From an uncultured Bacteroidales bacterium (GTDB lineage: Bacteria > Bacteroidota > Bacteroidia > Bacteroidales > Muribaculaceae), in assembly GCA_902774055.1 (NCBI GenBank), contig CACYGX010000004.1:1-64000 (forward strand): DNA of 64,000 nt. The letters run 5' to 3'. Every line of letters begins with the position of its first letter. Position 1 is the first letter of the stretch. The notes beneath the pieces are model-generated. The model was not told the DNA's origin. It made no database searches and was given only the letters and a program-made list of their open reading frames with translations. Of this stretch, positions 43,905-53,709 are shown piece by piece. The position numbers and the translations under genes are program-made.

Positions 43905-45008
43905 CTATTTTGGTTTACAAACGAGAATTGAGTGCCCTTGTCCCAGCTGGTCATAGATATGCTCAATCTCAAGTCCAGCGGCATGGATACAATGTTCCAT
44001 GTCCTCGGTGTTATACATCTTGGAGTTGCCGTTGGCCAGCGCCGTGAAATACAGGCTGGTGAGCGTCAAGCACATGGCGGCCGGCTCATAGCGCTGACGA
44101 TCCCACAGGGTCTCCATGATGTAGATGCGGGTCTGGTCGGTCATCACACGGGCTGCACGCTTGAGGATGTCCACGATCTGGTCCATGCTGAAGCAGTCCA
44201 GGAACTGGCTCATCCAGATGGCGTCCAAGCCTCCTTCGCGCTGCGGCAGCATCGCATCGGGGTTCAACAAGTCGATGCCGTGACCGCTGATGCGCTCGGC
44301 ACCCGGTTGCCCCTGTATGTTGTCCATCATCATGCCAATCTGCTGGGGCAGATCGAGCACAGTAACTTGCACCTGAGGGTCATGGGCAACGCATTGCAAC
44401 GCCCATTTGCCGGTATTGCCACCCACATCATAGAGCGACCTGACATGACGTTCGTCAAAGAGGATGCTCAACGCCTGGGGGAAGGAGGAATCGCTATAGA
44501 AGTGATCAAAGTTGAACCAGCTCTTCTTCACCTGCTCGGGCAGCGTGGATAGACCCTCATAGATAGTCGGCCAGTCACCGAAGTGTTTCAGGCCCTCGGG
44601 CTTGCCATTCGACAACGACTCCTCGAGGTGAAACAAGCCCTCGTAGTTCACGTCGTGGTTGAAATCGATGTTCACCCGCGTTGCGGGATCGTTCAAGAGG
44701 AACCAGCCCGTCTTGGACAGGGTAAACTTGTCGGTATCGACATCAACGAGCAGCGTGCCGATGCAGAGCGAAGCCTCCAGCAGGCACTTGACTGCATAGT
44801 CCGATAGACCCGTCTTGTCACAGATCTCTTGTCGTGTTAAGCCGTCGCTGGCATCCCTGATGAGATCCAGGATACCCCATTTAATCATTAAGCGTGAGGC
44901 CTGAAAGACCACAGGCCCCCACGCTATAAATTCAGCCAGCCGCTGCGCCTCGCGGGCGCTAAGCTGCTCTTGTGTATATTTCTTTCTTAATGAAGATGAA
45001 AGTTTCAT
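43905..45008 (-). CDS. SAM-dependent O-methyltransferase
   Basis: 367 residues. It has a winged-helix dimerisation domain (~15-105, WGILDLIRDASDGLTRQEIC) and a PF00891-like catalytic domain with motif I LYDVGGNTGKWAL (~190), VTVLDLPQQ and DAIWMSQFLDCF. The usual catalytic His position in this family is not obvious. In flexirubin and aryl polyene pathways a methyltransferase decorates the aromatic ring or its hydroxyl, so its presence suggests an aromatic head although no starter-making gene is seen. Confidence 0.87.
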   Translation of the reverse strand: MKLSSSLRKKYTQEQLSAREAQRLAEFIAWGPVVFQASRLMIKWGILDLIRDASDGLTRQEICDKTGLSDYAVKCLLEASLCIGTLLVDVDTDKFTLSKTGWFLLNDPATRVNIDFNHDVNYEGLFHLEESLSNGKPEGLKHFGDWPTIYEGLSTLPEQVKKSWFNFDHFYSDSSFPQALSILFDERHVRSLYDVGGNTGKWALQCVAHDPQVQVTVLDLPQQIGMMMDNIQGQPGAERISGHGIDLLNPDAMLPQREGGLDAIWMSQFLDCFSMDQIVDILKRAARVMTDQTRIYIMETLWDRQRYEPAAMCLTLTSLYFTALANGNSKMYNTEDMEHCIHAAGLEIEHIYDQLGQGHSILVCKPK

Positions 45009-45035
45009 CGTTCACATCAAGAGAAAATAGAACTC

Positions 45036-45593
45036 TTACTTTGCTTTAGAAACCAGCTTTGCCATATCCTCTGCCAAGTCCTTGTAAGCGAGCACTCTGC
45101 GCTCCTCATTGCTATAGGCCGACTTGCCAGCACAGTCAAATGCCACCTTGCAGACCACGGTCTTGGTAGCAGTATCAATAATTTCGGCAACGCCCTCAAT
45201 GCTTGCGCCACGAGCCCATCCGCCAAACACGATAGCAGCGCCCGTGCTACCATAGTGGAAATTGTTGACGTGGAAAACCATCTTGTACTGGGCAGCATCT
45301 TCATCGTCGGTGATGAGAGCGTATTTTTTATCCTTCTTGTTGAACTGAGTAGCAAATGCCGATTCACCGGCAGCTACCTCAGCGGGATAGTCGCGTACCC
45401 AATCCGGGCCCTTTTCCTTAAGGAAAGCATCGGGTTTCTGGTCTTCGATCAACATCTTGCTGTAGTCCCACACCACGAGAACACGTACATCACTATTCTT
45501 CAACGAGAGCATGGAGCCGCTCTGGATATCGGCATCGGCCCAGGTTGTAAGAGCGGTCAATAACACAAAAGATAATAAGATTAATTTTTTCAT
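45036..45593 (-). CDS. Secreted protein of unknown function (paralog A)
   Basis: 185 residues with signal peptide (KLILLSFVLLTALTTWA). The mature part starts SGSMLSLKNSDVRVLVVWDY and contains YKMVFHVNNFHYGSTGAAIVF and a C-terminal helix (LAEDMAKLVSKAK). It is similar in layout to the next gene (SGSLRLLKNS..., YKMIVQVKNLQLGPRSGYGG, LAEYLCDLIKHSK), so the two are a diverged tandem pair. No known domain recognised. It is read in the pigment operon just before the methyltransferase. Confidence 0.75.
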   Translation of the reverse strand: MKKLILLSFVLLTALTTWADADIQSGSMLSLKNSDVRVLVVWDYSKMLIEDQKPDAFLKEKGPDWVRDYPAEVAAGESAFATQFNKKDKKYALITDDEDAAQYKMVFHVNNFHYGSTGAAIVFGGWARGASIEGVAEIIDTATKTVVCKVAFDCAGKSAYSNEERRVLAYKDLAEDMAKLVSKAK

Positions 45594-45624
45594 TTTTTTA
45601 ATGATTTAATAGTTTATACAAAAA

Positions 45625-46182
45625 TTATTTGGAGTGTTTAATCAAGTCACAAAGGTATTCGGCCAGGTCGTTAAAGATCTGGATCATACCAGGATAGCCA
45701 GGAAGTGGAATCCTTAACTGGGTGCCTTCGAGTTTCAGGATCTCGACCTCGGCAAACGGGGTGCTCTCGCCCTTCTTGTAGAAGTTGACATAGCCACTGA
45801 TGGATGCACCACCATAGCCGCTCCGGGGACCAAGTTGTAGATTCTTGACCTGAACAATCATCTTGTAAGGAGCATCGGGGTTGGTAGTGTATCTAGGTCC
45901 TTTCTTGATGTCATCATCCCACCTGTCCGAGAACCATTCCTCCATCGTGGGGATTTTGGAATCGAACTCTTCCCTTGAGCTGCCGTAATCGTTCTCAAGA
46001 TACTCGTTAAGAGACTTTTTGTTGGCCTTGGTCTTTGAGAAATCAATCTCGCTATAAATGCTCTCTCCACTATTCTTCAATAGACGCAGGGAGCCCGATT
46101 TCATTCTCAACGGATTGTCGGCAGCGGCAGTCATAGCCACCAGCACAACCATCATGATTCCTATTAAATACCGTTTCATCAT
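45625..46182 (-). CDS. Secreted protein of unknown function (paralog B)
   Basis: 185 residues with signal peptide (MMKRYLIGIMMVVLVAMTAAA). Paralog of the gene at 45036. The middle is more charged (KTKANKKSLNEYLENDYGSS, RWDDDIKKGPRYTTNPDAP). It shares the motif SISGYVNFYKKGESTPFAEVEI with paralog A's SIEGVAEIIDTATKTVVCKV, suggesting a beta-sandwich. Unknown function. Confidence 0.75.
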   Translation of the reverse strand: MMKRYLIGIMMVVLVAMTAAADNPLRMKSGSLRLLKNSGESIYSEIDFSKTKANKKSLNEYLENDYGSSREEFDSKIPTMEEWFSDRWDDDIKKGPRYTTNPDAPYKMIVQVKNLQLGPRSGYGGASISGYVNFYKKGESTPFAEVEILKLEGTQLRIPLPGYPGMIQIFNDLAEYLCDLIKHSK

Positions 46183-46216
46183 ACCTTAAAAATAATAGTT
46201 ATACTTTTATTGAATC

Positions 46217-46843
46217 CTACTCTAAATTCGATCCGCTACTCATTATCATTTCTTGAGCTTGAAATATTAATCCTTCTATCCTTTGTATCTCTTCAATACT
46301 GGTTATAATAAGCCTCCAACCACTAACAGATAAGCCACTGCCTCCTTCACTCTTTGCAGCTTCTCCGGTATAGCACAAAAACAATTGACCTTCATCGTTC
46401 TTCTCGCAAGAGATATTGAAATCATTTCCAGACTCATATCCATAAGTACCATTACCTGTTATCTTATCGATCTCACAACGTTTCAAAAACAAATCAATAT
46501 CGCCATCACCTATTTTTTTGCGATAAAATGATTTTTTTTGTGCCACTTTTTGCGCTTTTGCAAAGTTTTCATATAAAGCATTATAGAATTTATCTGGATG
46601 CCATCTTGATATACTCAAGTAAGTATCAATTTTTGGATCATTACTTTCTACCTGCAAACAGATTTGCCATTTAAATAACTGTTCATCAGGAGTTTTTCCT
46701 TTAAACCTGTTTTCCATATCGTCAATAAGTACGACATAATCCTTGTCAGTAGCTGCTAGATGATAGGTTCCAACTACAACTTGTCCCCAAACTGATGCTT
46801 GAGACAAAAGAAAAAGAGAGATGAATACGAAAAATGTTCTCAT
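46217..46843 (-). CDS. Secreted protein of unknown function, AT-rich
   Basis: 208 residues with signal peptide (TFFVFISLFLLSQASVWG). The mature sequence (GTYHLAATDKDYVVLIDDME, WHPDKFYNALYENFAKAQKV) is not recognised and has no close paralog in the window. It is clearly AT-richer than the neighbouring KS gene and may be a late insertion in the operon. It ends 34 bases before paralog B starts and begins 20 bases after the KS stop. Confidence 0.72.
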   Translation of the reverse strand: MRTFFVFISLFLLSQASVWGQVVVGTYHLAATDKDYVVLIDDMENRFKGKTPDEQLFKWQICLQVESNDPKIDTYLSISRWHPDKFYNALYENFAKAQKVAQKKSFYRKKIGDGDIDLFLKRCEIDKITGNGTYGYESGNDFNISCEKNDEGQLFLCYTGEAAKSEGGSGLSVSGWRLIITSIEEIQRIEGLIFQAQEMIMSSGSNLE

Positions 46844-46863
46844 ACTTCGTAAGTTTTGTATAG

Positions 46864-48084
46864 TTATACTTTCTTGATTACTAATGCCGAATTGGTGCCG
46901 CCGAAACCAAAGCTGTTGCTGAGCACGAGGTTCAATTCGGCCGGAGTGGTTTTTGTCACCAGGTTGAGGTTGGCGCTATGCTCGTCAGGATTCTCAAAAT
47001 TGATGTTTGGAGCCACAAAGTTGTTCTGCATCATGATGATGGAATAGACAATCTCGCTGGCACCAGCCATCCAGCACTCATGGCCCGTCATCGACTTGGT
47101 GCTGCTGATCATGGCCCGCTTGCCGTTGAACAGTCGGTTCAAGGCTATAGCCTCATACATGTCGCCCTGCTGGGTTGACGTGGCGTGGGCGTTGATGTAG
47201 TCAATATCATCAGGGGTGACGCCCGCATCTTGCATGGCGCGGCTCATGGCAATCACACTGCCGTTGTCGCTGGGTTGTGAAATGCCGCCGCCATTGCTCG
47301 AGAAACCATAGCCAACGACCTCGGCAAGGATGGTGGCACCACGGGCGATGGCATGGTCATAGTCTTCAAGCACTAGTGCAGCAGCACCACCGCTGGGAAT
47401 CAGACCATCGCGATCGCGGTCAAACGGACGGCTGGCCTTGGTCGGCTCGTCCATGCGCACCGAGAATGCGCCCAGTGCGTCAAACGAAGCCATCGAGTAG
47501 TAATTGGTCTCTTGGGCACCGCCACACAGCACCATGTCCTGCAGGCCTTGCTTAATCATCATGTAACCCAAGCCAATGGAGTGACTGCCACTCGCACAGG
47601 CGGCACTGATGGTGAAATTAACCCCGCGCAGGTGGAAAATGGTGCTCAGATTCATGTTCACCGTCGAATTCATCGACTGGAAGATGAGGCCGTAGCCCAG
47701 CATGGCCGAGTCATGCTTTTCGTCCATGATTTTTGACGCCTCGATGACGGGCTTGGCCGACGAGTCGTTGCCAAAGATGCAACCCACCTCGTTTTCAAGG
47801 AGGTACTCTTCGCTGATACCAGCCTGTTCAAAGGCTTGGCGACTGGCCATGTAGGCATATCGGGCTTCCTCAGACATGCCGGCACGCGTGTGGCGGTCCA
47901 GCATCTGCTTGGTGATGACTGGTTCCTCAACAATGCCGGACAATCCCGAGCGATAGCCATATTCCAAACGCTCAGGATACAAGCCGATGCCCGACTTACC
48001 CTCAAATAATGACTGCTTGACAGTCTCTATATCTGTTCCCAGGCAGGACCAAATGCCCATACCCGTAATCACAACTCGTCTCAT
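46864..48084 (-). CDS. FabF-like 3-oxoacyl-ACP synthase (stand-alone)
   Basis: 406 residues, normal FabF length. Triad C163 (SAACASGSH), H300 (INAHATSTQQGD) and H335 (MTGHECWMAGA), and C-terminal NSFGFGGTNSALVIKK. No extra domain, in contrast to the two fused KS. It is read 42 bases after fabG. It should do the condensing steps of chain extension, perhaps the first one. Confidence 0.9.
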   Translation of the reverse strand: MRRVVITGMGIWSCLGTDIETVKQSLFEGKSGIGLYPERLEYGYRSGLSGIVEEPVITKQMLDRHTRAGMSEEARYAYMASRQAFEQAGISEEYLLENEVGCIFGNDSSAKPVIEASKIMDEKHDSAMLGYGLIFQSMNSTVNMNLSTIFHLRGVNFTISAACASGSHSIGLGYMMIKQGLQDMVLCGGAQETNYYSMASFDALGAFSVRMDEPTKASRPFDRDRDGLIPSGGAAALVLEDYDHAIARGATILAEVVGYGFSSNGGGISQPSDNGSVIAMSRAMQDAGVTPDDIDYINAHATSTQQGDMYEAIALNRLFNGKRAMISSTKSMTGHECWMAGASEIVYSIIMMQNNFVAPNINFENPDEHSANLNLVTKTTPAELNLVLSNSFGFGGTNSALVIKKV

Positions 48085-48126
48085 TGATTTAATCTAGTGT
48101 TCTCAAAAGGGGCAGTACAATGATCA

Positions 48127-48858
48127 TCATGTGTAAAGTCCTCCGTTTATGTTAATGACTTCGCCGGTGATGTAGGCGGCCTCGTCCGAAGCGAGGAAGG
48201 CCACTAGGGCGGCGACTTCTTCGGGTTTGCCGAAACGTCCCACGGGAACCAGCTGCTTGAGTTCATCTTGGGGCAGGTCTCGGGTCATGTCGGTCTCGAT
48301 GAAGCCTGGAGCGATGGCATTAACTGTCACTTGGCGTGCTCCAACTTCCTGAGCCAGGGCTTTTGTTGCCCCAATCAAGGCAGCCTTCGCAGCACTGTAA
48401 TTCGTCTGTCCTGGCATTCCCTTGACGCCAGACAATGATGCGATATTGATGATGCGACCACCACGCTTGCGCGGCATCATGTGCTTGAGCAGTCGGCGTG
48501 TGGTATAGAAAAAGCCGTTAAGGGTAGTATCCAGTACTTTGTGCCAGTCCTCGTCGGGCATCATAAACATGACGTTGTCACGACGAATGCCGGCATTGTT
48601 GACCAGGACCGAAATATAGTCTTCGGGGTGCGCCTGCTCCCAACTATCAATAGCGGCGTCAATCGCCGTCGGGTCAGACGCATCAAAAGGCAACAATTCA
48701 GCAGAGCCACCGAGACGTGTGACTTCGTTCAACGTCTCGGCAGCAGCAGCTTGATTATTAAGATAATTGATGATAACAGGAATTCCAGATTGTGCAAGCC
48801 TCAAAACGACTGCTCGTCCTATACCTCTGGAAGCACCTGTTACTAAAGCATATTTCAT
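48127..48858 (-). CDS. FabG-like 3-oxoacyl-ACP reductase
   Basis: 243 residues, short-chain dehydrogenase. Cofactor motif TGASRGIG (8-15), NNAG (87-90), catalytic S141/S143 region (NIASLSG), Y154 and K158 (YSAAK). It reduces the keto group during each extension cycle. It follows the outer-membrane protein gene by 14 bases. Its first eight codons have a close echo in the chimeric groEL fragment at 50195. Confidence 0.9.
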   Translation of the reverse strand: MKYALVTGASRGIGRAVVLRLAQSGIPVIINYLNNQAAAAETLNEVTRLGGSAELLPFDASDPTAIDAAIDSWEQAHPEDYISVLVNNAGIRRDNVMFMMPDEDWHKVLDTTLNGFFYTTRRLLKHMMPRKRGGRIINIASLSGVKGMPGQTNYSAAKAALIGATKALAQEVGARQVTVNAIAPGFIETDMTRDLPQDELKQLVPVGRFGKPEEVAALVAFLASDEAAYITGEVININGGLYT

Positions 48859-48872
48859 GTTAGAGTAATAAA

Positions 48873-49550
48873 TTAGAACTCAAATCCAAAACGGAAGGAG
48901 GCATAAGTAGATGTATTACCGTCCCTAGTGTAAACATCAGTACCCGCGCCAAGGTTGAACTTTCTCAACCTGACACCTACACCTCCATAAAAATACGCGG
49001 CACTGTATTCAGGATTATCTGTATTAATAGAGTAACCGGCACGGGCATTGATATAGGGACTTACTTTGTTTTTAAGGAAATCCAAACGAACAGCCGCGTA
49101 GATGGGTATCACACATATTGTTTGATCAAAATCATTAAAGTTAACTGTCGGAGCTACACCACCACCGACGAAGAGCATACCATTGATCTGGTATCCGCCA
49201 GTGAAACTAATTGAACCTTGATAGTTCTGTTTAGTATCTCCAAAACCAAGACTTCCTCCAAAGTCAACAAATCCACGGAAACCCCGTTTCAGATATACAT
49301 CACTATCGCCAGAACCGTTATTTCCAGAACTTGCATTGTTATCACGTTCAATGCGATCAACTTCGCTCATCTTATAAACGAACAAGCTGCCATCAGCAGT
49401 CTTAATCTTAAGAGACTCACTGGGTTTGATCTCCACAACTGATCCTTTAATCACACTTCCATTTTTCAGGTAAACAACGTCCTGTGCCATAGCAAAGTTA
49501 GCTGCAACAGCAATCAAGAGGACAAAAAGGCAAGTAAAAAATCTTTTCAT
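48873..49550 (-). CDS. Outer-membrane beta-barrel protein, copy 1
   Basis: 225 residues. Signal peptide (FFTCLFVLLIAVAANFAMA), a small N-terminal module (DVVYLKNGSVIKGSVVEIKP, LFVYKMSEVDRIERD), a low-complexity linker (NNASSGNNGSGDSD), then a ~150-residue barrel (YLKRGFRGFVDFGGSLGFGD, VSPYINARAGYSINTD) ending in Phe (FRFGFEF), typical of an outer-membrane beta-barrel. Its promoter has both boxes. Closely related to 50212-50952. By position it heads the pigment operon. Confidence 0.85.
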   Translation of the reverse strand: MKRFFTCLFVLLIAVAANFAMAQDVVYLKNGSVIKGSVVEIKPSESLKIKTADGSLFVYKMSEVDRIERDNNASSGNNGSGDSDVYLKRGFRGFVDFGGSLGFGDTKQNYQGSISFTGGYQINGMLFVGGGVAPTVNFNDFDQTICVIPIYAAVRLDFLKNKVSPYINARAGYSINTDNPEYSAAYFYGGVGVRLRKFNLGAGTDVYTRDGNTSTYASFRFGFEF

Positions 49551-49654
49551 TTCAATATTAAGTTTTTAAGTTTTTAAGTTTTTAAAATCTATCAGTATAA
49601 AACCGAAAACCGTTAGGAGGTCATCAGTTGAACAACGCTTTTATTTATAGGGTG

Positions 49655-49686
49655 CAAATTTATTTTATTTTTTTCATATCACCAAA
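49655..49686 (-). promoter_or_regulatory. Strong Bacteroidales promoter heading the pigment operon
   Basis: On the minus strand: TTTG (-33; 49683-49686), 20-bp spacer, TAAATTTG (-7; 49655-49662). It matches the TTTG-N19-21-TAnnTTTG consensus. It lies about 105 bases upstream of ATG 49550. Between 49551 and 49600 three tandem AAGTTTTT copies lie in the leader. No other promoter this good was found in 24,439-48,858. Confidence 0.75.
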
Positions 49687-49781
49687 TTCTATGGTATGTT
49701 TTTGTTCACGCCAAGGTCCTCATAAAGTATTAGTGTAGCATTCATTCTCTCAATTACAACACATGAATCTCAATACCATAT

Positions 49782-49820
49782 CAAAAATCCCCTATCCGAC
49801 ATATTCCAGTCAGATAGGGG
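49782..49820 (-). terminator. Terminator after the groEL fragment
   Basis: CCCCTATC pairs with GATAGGGG across ~15 nt, followed on the minus strand by ATTTTTGA. It lies 28 bases beyond the stop of the chimeric ORF at 49848. Confidence 0.8.
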
Positions 49821-49847
49821 AAAACTCTCTTAATTATGAAAAGTGGT

Positions 49848-50195
49848 TTACATCATGCCGCCCATGCCGCCACCCATACCGGGGCCACCAGCGGGCATTG
49901 CGGGCTCGGGCTCCTTCTTCTCGGCGATGACACACTCGGTGGTAAGGATCATGCCGGCGATGCTGGCTGCGTTCTCCAGAGCGATGCGTGCCACCTTGGC
50001 GGGATCGATGACGCCCGTCTCGAACAGGTTCTCGTAGTTCTCGGTGCGTGCGTTGTAACCGAAGTCACCCTTGCCTTCCTTGACGGGGTTGACCACAACG
50101 GCACCCTCGAGGCCAGCGTTAGCAACAATCTGGCGCAGCGGCTCCTCGATGGCGCGCTGGATGATATGGATACCAGTGACTAATACGTATTTCAT
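49848..50195 (-). pseudogene. Chimeric ORF: 5' fabG-like codons fused to groEL 3' end
   Basis: 115 codons. The first eight (MKYVLVTG) match fabG at 48858 (MKYALVTG; 19 of 24 bases the same, mostly third-position changes). From residue 7 on it matches GroEL residues ~438-546 up to the GGM tail. I count nine mismatches in about 330 aligned bases, of which at least two change the protein (R to P in VNPVKEG, F to I in GMILTTE). It lacks the apical domain and most of the ATP site, so it cannot act as a chaperonin. Probably a recombination product; whether it is translated is unknown. Confidence 0.85.
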
Positions 50196-50211
50196 TCAGT
50201 GTCTTGAGAAA

Positions 50212-50952
50212 TTAGAACTCAAGGCCTATTCTTACCCCTGCAAAACCAAAGTCAAGATAATCATCGTAAAAATATCTAAAATAATCTCCGTCGTAACCAA
50301 AACTGTAATCATGACCTAAGTATTCTTTGCGTTGGAAAGTATAGCCAGCAGAAAGGCTCAATTTCTTGATGCGACATCCTGCACCAATATAGGTGTATAA
50401 TCCTCTGCAATCATCGGTCACACTGTAGCCAACTCGAGTGTCAAGAAATGGAGACACCTTTGCATTAACGAAATCAAAGCGAATTGCACCATAGATAGGC
50501 AGAATGAAGCCTGTTTCAATTTCATCATTATACTCGTTGTCATAAAGAGCTAACGTTGGTGAGCAGCCTGCACCAATATAAAAGAATCGATTTATCTGAT
50601 AGCCCACAGTAAATGACGGCATGACCAACAGATTGTCTTCGGCATCACCAAACCCTGCATGGATTCCCAAGTCAACAAGACCTCTGAAACCTCGTTTCAA
50701 GTAATCCTCTGAAGAACCTCCCGTTTCTTGCTGTTTGTTTGCATCTCTTTGGATACGCTCAACCTCATTCATCTGATAAACGAAGATGCTACCATCACTT
50801 GTTTGAATCTTGAGGGATTGTTCGGGTACGATTTCCAGAACAGAGCCTTTAATGATACTGCCGTTCTTCAGGTAAACAACATCTTGGGCGACAGCCATGC
50901 TGGCCAAAGCACTAATGACTAACACAAATAAGCTAATTGCAATTCTTTTCAT
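50212..50952 (-). CDS. Outer-membrane beta-barrel protein, copy 2
   Basis: 246 residues, a paralog of 48873-49550: the same signal, N-terminal module (DVVYLKNGSIIKGSVLEIVP, IFVYQMNEVERIQRD), YLKRGFRGLVDLGIHAGFGD and terminal Phe (VRIGLEF). The stop region ATTAGAACTCAA is identical in both copies, and each is followed after 14-16 bases by ATGAAATA and a VTG codon run. It is therefore the upstream half of a tandem duplication. Probably an outer-membrane protein of unknown role. Confidence 0.85.
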   Translation of the reverse strand: MKRIAISLFVLVISALASMAVAQDVVYLKNGSIIKGSVLEIVPEQSLKIQTSDGSIFVYQMNEVERIQRDANKQQETGGSSEDYLKRGFRGLVDLGIHAGFGDAEDNLLVMPSFTVGYQINRFFYIGAGCSPTLALYDNEYNDEIETGFILPIYGAIRFDFVNAKVSPFLDTRVGYSVTDDCRGLYTYIGAGCRIKKLSLSAGYTFQRKEYLGHDYSFGYDGDYFRYFYDDYLDFGFAGVRIGLEF

Positions 50953-51051
50953 GTCAAATACTTATTAAACAGTCTAAAAAGACATTAATGTGTATTTCAT
51001 TATACAAAGACAAGTAATACGGCCGATAAATTGGCACGTTATTAAAACATG

Positions 51052-51083
51052 CAAAGATATAGTTTTTTATTCAACTACCCAAA
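51052..51083 (-). promoter_or_regulatory. Promoter of the second outer-membrane protein gene
   Basis: Minus strand TTTTG (-33, 51080-51084), 20-bp spacer, TATCTTTG (-7, 51052-51059), 100 bases upstream of ATG 50952. Same architecture and leader length as the promoter at 49655-49686. Confidence 0.7.
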
Positions 51084-51200
51084 AATAACGTCATGAGATT
51101 TATCAACAGCACAGTTTGATGAGTTGTTTGATGGAAAAATGCCTCATATGCACCACGCAAAAGCGCTAAGTTATGGTGACTGCTTCAAGAATGGTGCATC

Positions 51201-51258
51201 GTTGGGACGGGTCTCTTGATAGCGTCGCTTCGCTTTGGCATCAAGCAGAACCGTCCCA
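51201..51258. repeat. Long imperfect hairpin downstream of groEL
   Basis: TTGGGACGG (51202-51210) pairs with CCGTCCCAG, with an inner TCTTGAT/ATCAAG stem around a ~20-nt loop. It lies between the groEL terminator and the 50953 leader. No T tract follows. Function unknown. The rest of 51084-51322 holds nothing recognisable. Confidence 0.5.
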
Positions 51259-51322
51259 GCCGATGGCACCCGTGCTATCACTGGTGAAACGTATTATAAT
51301 TATTTGATGAGCGGGATTCATC

Positions 51323-51362
51323 ACAAAAAAAATCCCTGTCAAGCATCAAGCTCAACAGGGAA
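51323..51362 (-). terminator. Rho-independent terminator of groEL
   Basis: CCCTGT and ACAGGG (with TTGAGCTTGATGCTTGA between, itself partly paired) followed on the minus strand by ATTTTTTTTG. It lies 25 bases past the groEL stop at 51388. Confidence 0.92.
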
Positions 51363-51387
51363 ACGCTTACTAACAAAAGTGTTATTT

Positions 51388-53061
<1,674 letters not shown>

Positions 53062-53091
53062 TTAATGCGAATTACGCTAAGTGGGCCAAAT

Positions 53092-53116
53092 CACACTTTC
53101 TGTTCAAAACAGTGTG
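53092..53116 (-). other. Hairpin between groES and groEL
   Basis: CACACT pairs with AGTGTG around a loop rich in A/T in the 101-base groES-groEL gap. No T tract follows, so it is more likely an RNA processing or stabilising element than a terminator. Confidence 0.45.
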
Positions 53117-53129
53117 TTCCAGCCGTTTA

Positions 53130-53402
53130 TTAATCGATGACGATGGCCAGGATGTCGTTTTGGCGCATCATGAGCAATTTCTCGCCGTCAATCTCGATTT
53201 CGTTACCGGCATACTTGCCATAGAGCACGGTATCGCCGGGTTTTACAATCATTTCCTCGTCCTTAGTGCCGTTGCCAGCTGCACGAACCTTGCCCTTGAG
53301 AGGTTTTTCCTTTGCACTGTCAGGGATGATGATACCGCCGACAACTTCTTCTGCCTTAGCCGGTTCGATGAGAACGCGGTCATTTAATGGTTTAATAGTC
53401 AT
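53130..53402 (-). CDS. groES: Co-chaperonin GroES
   Basis: 90 residues. [20 protein letters not shown], the mobile loop (~17-33), [20 protein letters not shown] and [12 protein letters not shown] match the family throughout. It caps GroEL. It is the first gene of the groESL operon, read toward lower coordinates. No -7 box with the TAnnTTTG consensus is visible just upstream; the nearest is TACTTTTA on the minus strand near 53420. Confidence 0.98.
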   Translation of the reverse strand: MTIKPLNDRVLIEPAKAEEVVGGIIIPDSAKEKPLKGKVRAAGNGTKDEEMIVKPGDTVLYGKYAGNEIEIDGEKLLMMRQNDILAIVID

Positions 53403-53580
53403 GATTTCTAAAAATGGTTTAAAAGTAGTTTTTTATTTGAGTTATCTTACGCCCTGCTAGTATGCAACGAGTGTGCCAACAGACAAAAGGCGACACAAGT
53501 GCGCCATTTTGTCACCCCACCCTGCCATAAACGTCAACTCCATGAAAACAATAAGGCCGCGCGAAAAGGGAGATGACGCT

Positions 53581-53602
53581 TTTTTAATGCGAATTAGGCT
53601 AA
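53581..53602. repeat. 22-bp direct repeat flanking groES (second copy)
   Basis: TTTTTAATGCGAATTA(G)GCTAA; the other copy, with C in place of G, lies at 53059-53080 in the groES-groEL gap. One mismatch in 22 bases, same orientation. The rest of 53403-53709 holds only the promoter of the next gene. Confidence 0.7.
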
Positions 53603-53649
53603 TTGAAACGAATTTATTTTTTTGCATTGCTGTAAATAATGGTTTTTTC

Positions 53650-53680
53650 TTGGCATTGTCTTCGACTTGCACTACCTTTG
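53650..53680 (+). promoter_or_regulatory. Promoter of the WG-repeat lipoprotein gene
   Basis: TTGG at 53650-53653, 19-bp spacer, TACCTTTG at 53673-53680. It lies 29 bases upstream of ATG 53710. Confidence 0.7.
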
Positions 53681-53709
53681 TCCCCGCAATTAAAACAATA
53701 TTTCACATC

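Noticed and set aside
24439-48858. Complete flexirubin (dialkylresorcinol-ester) pathway
   Set aside because: DarA/DarB and tyrosine ammonia lyase are missing in the window, so only a related class can be claimed.
53403-53470. CIRCE (HrcA) operator at groESL
   Set aside because: The TTAGCACTC-N9-GAGTGCTAA pattern is not present.
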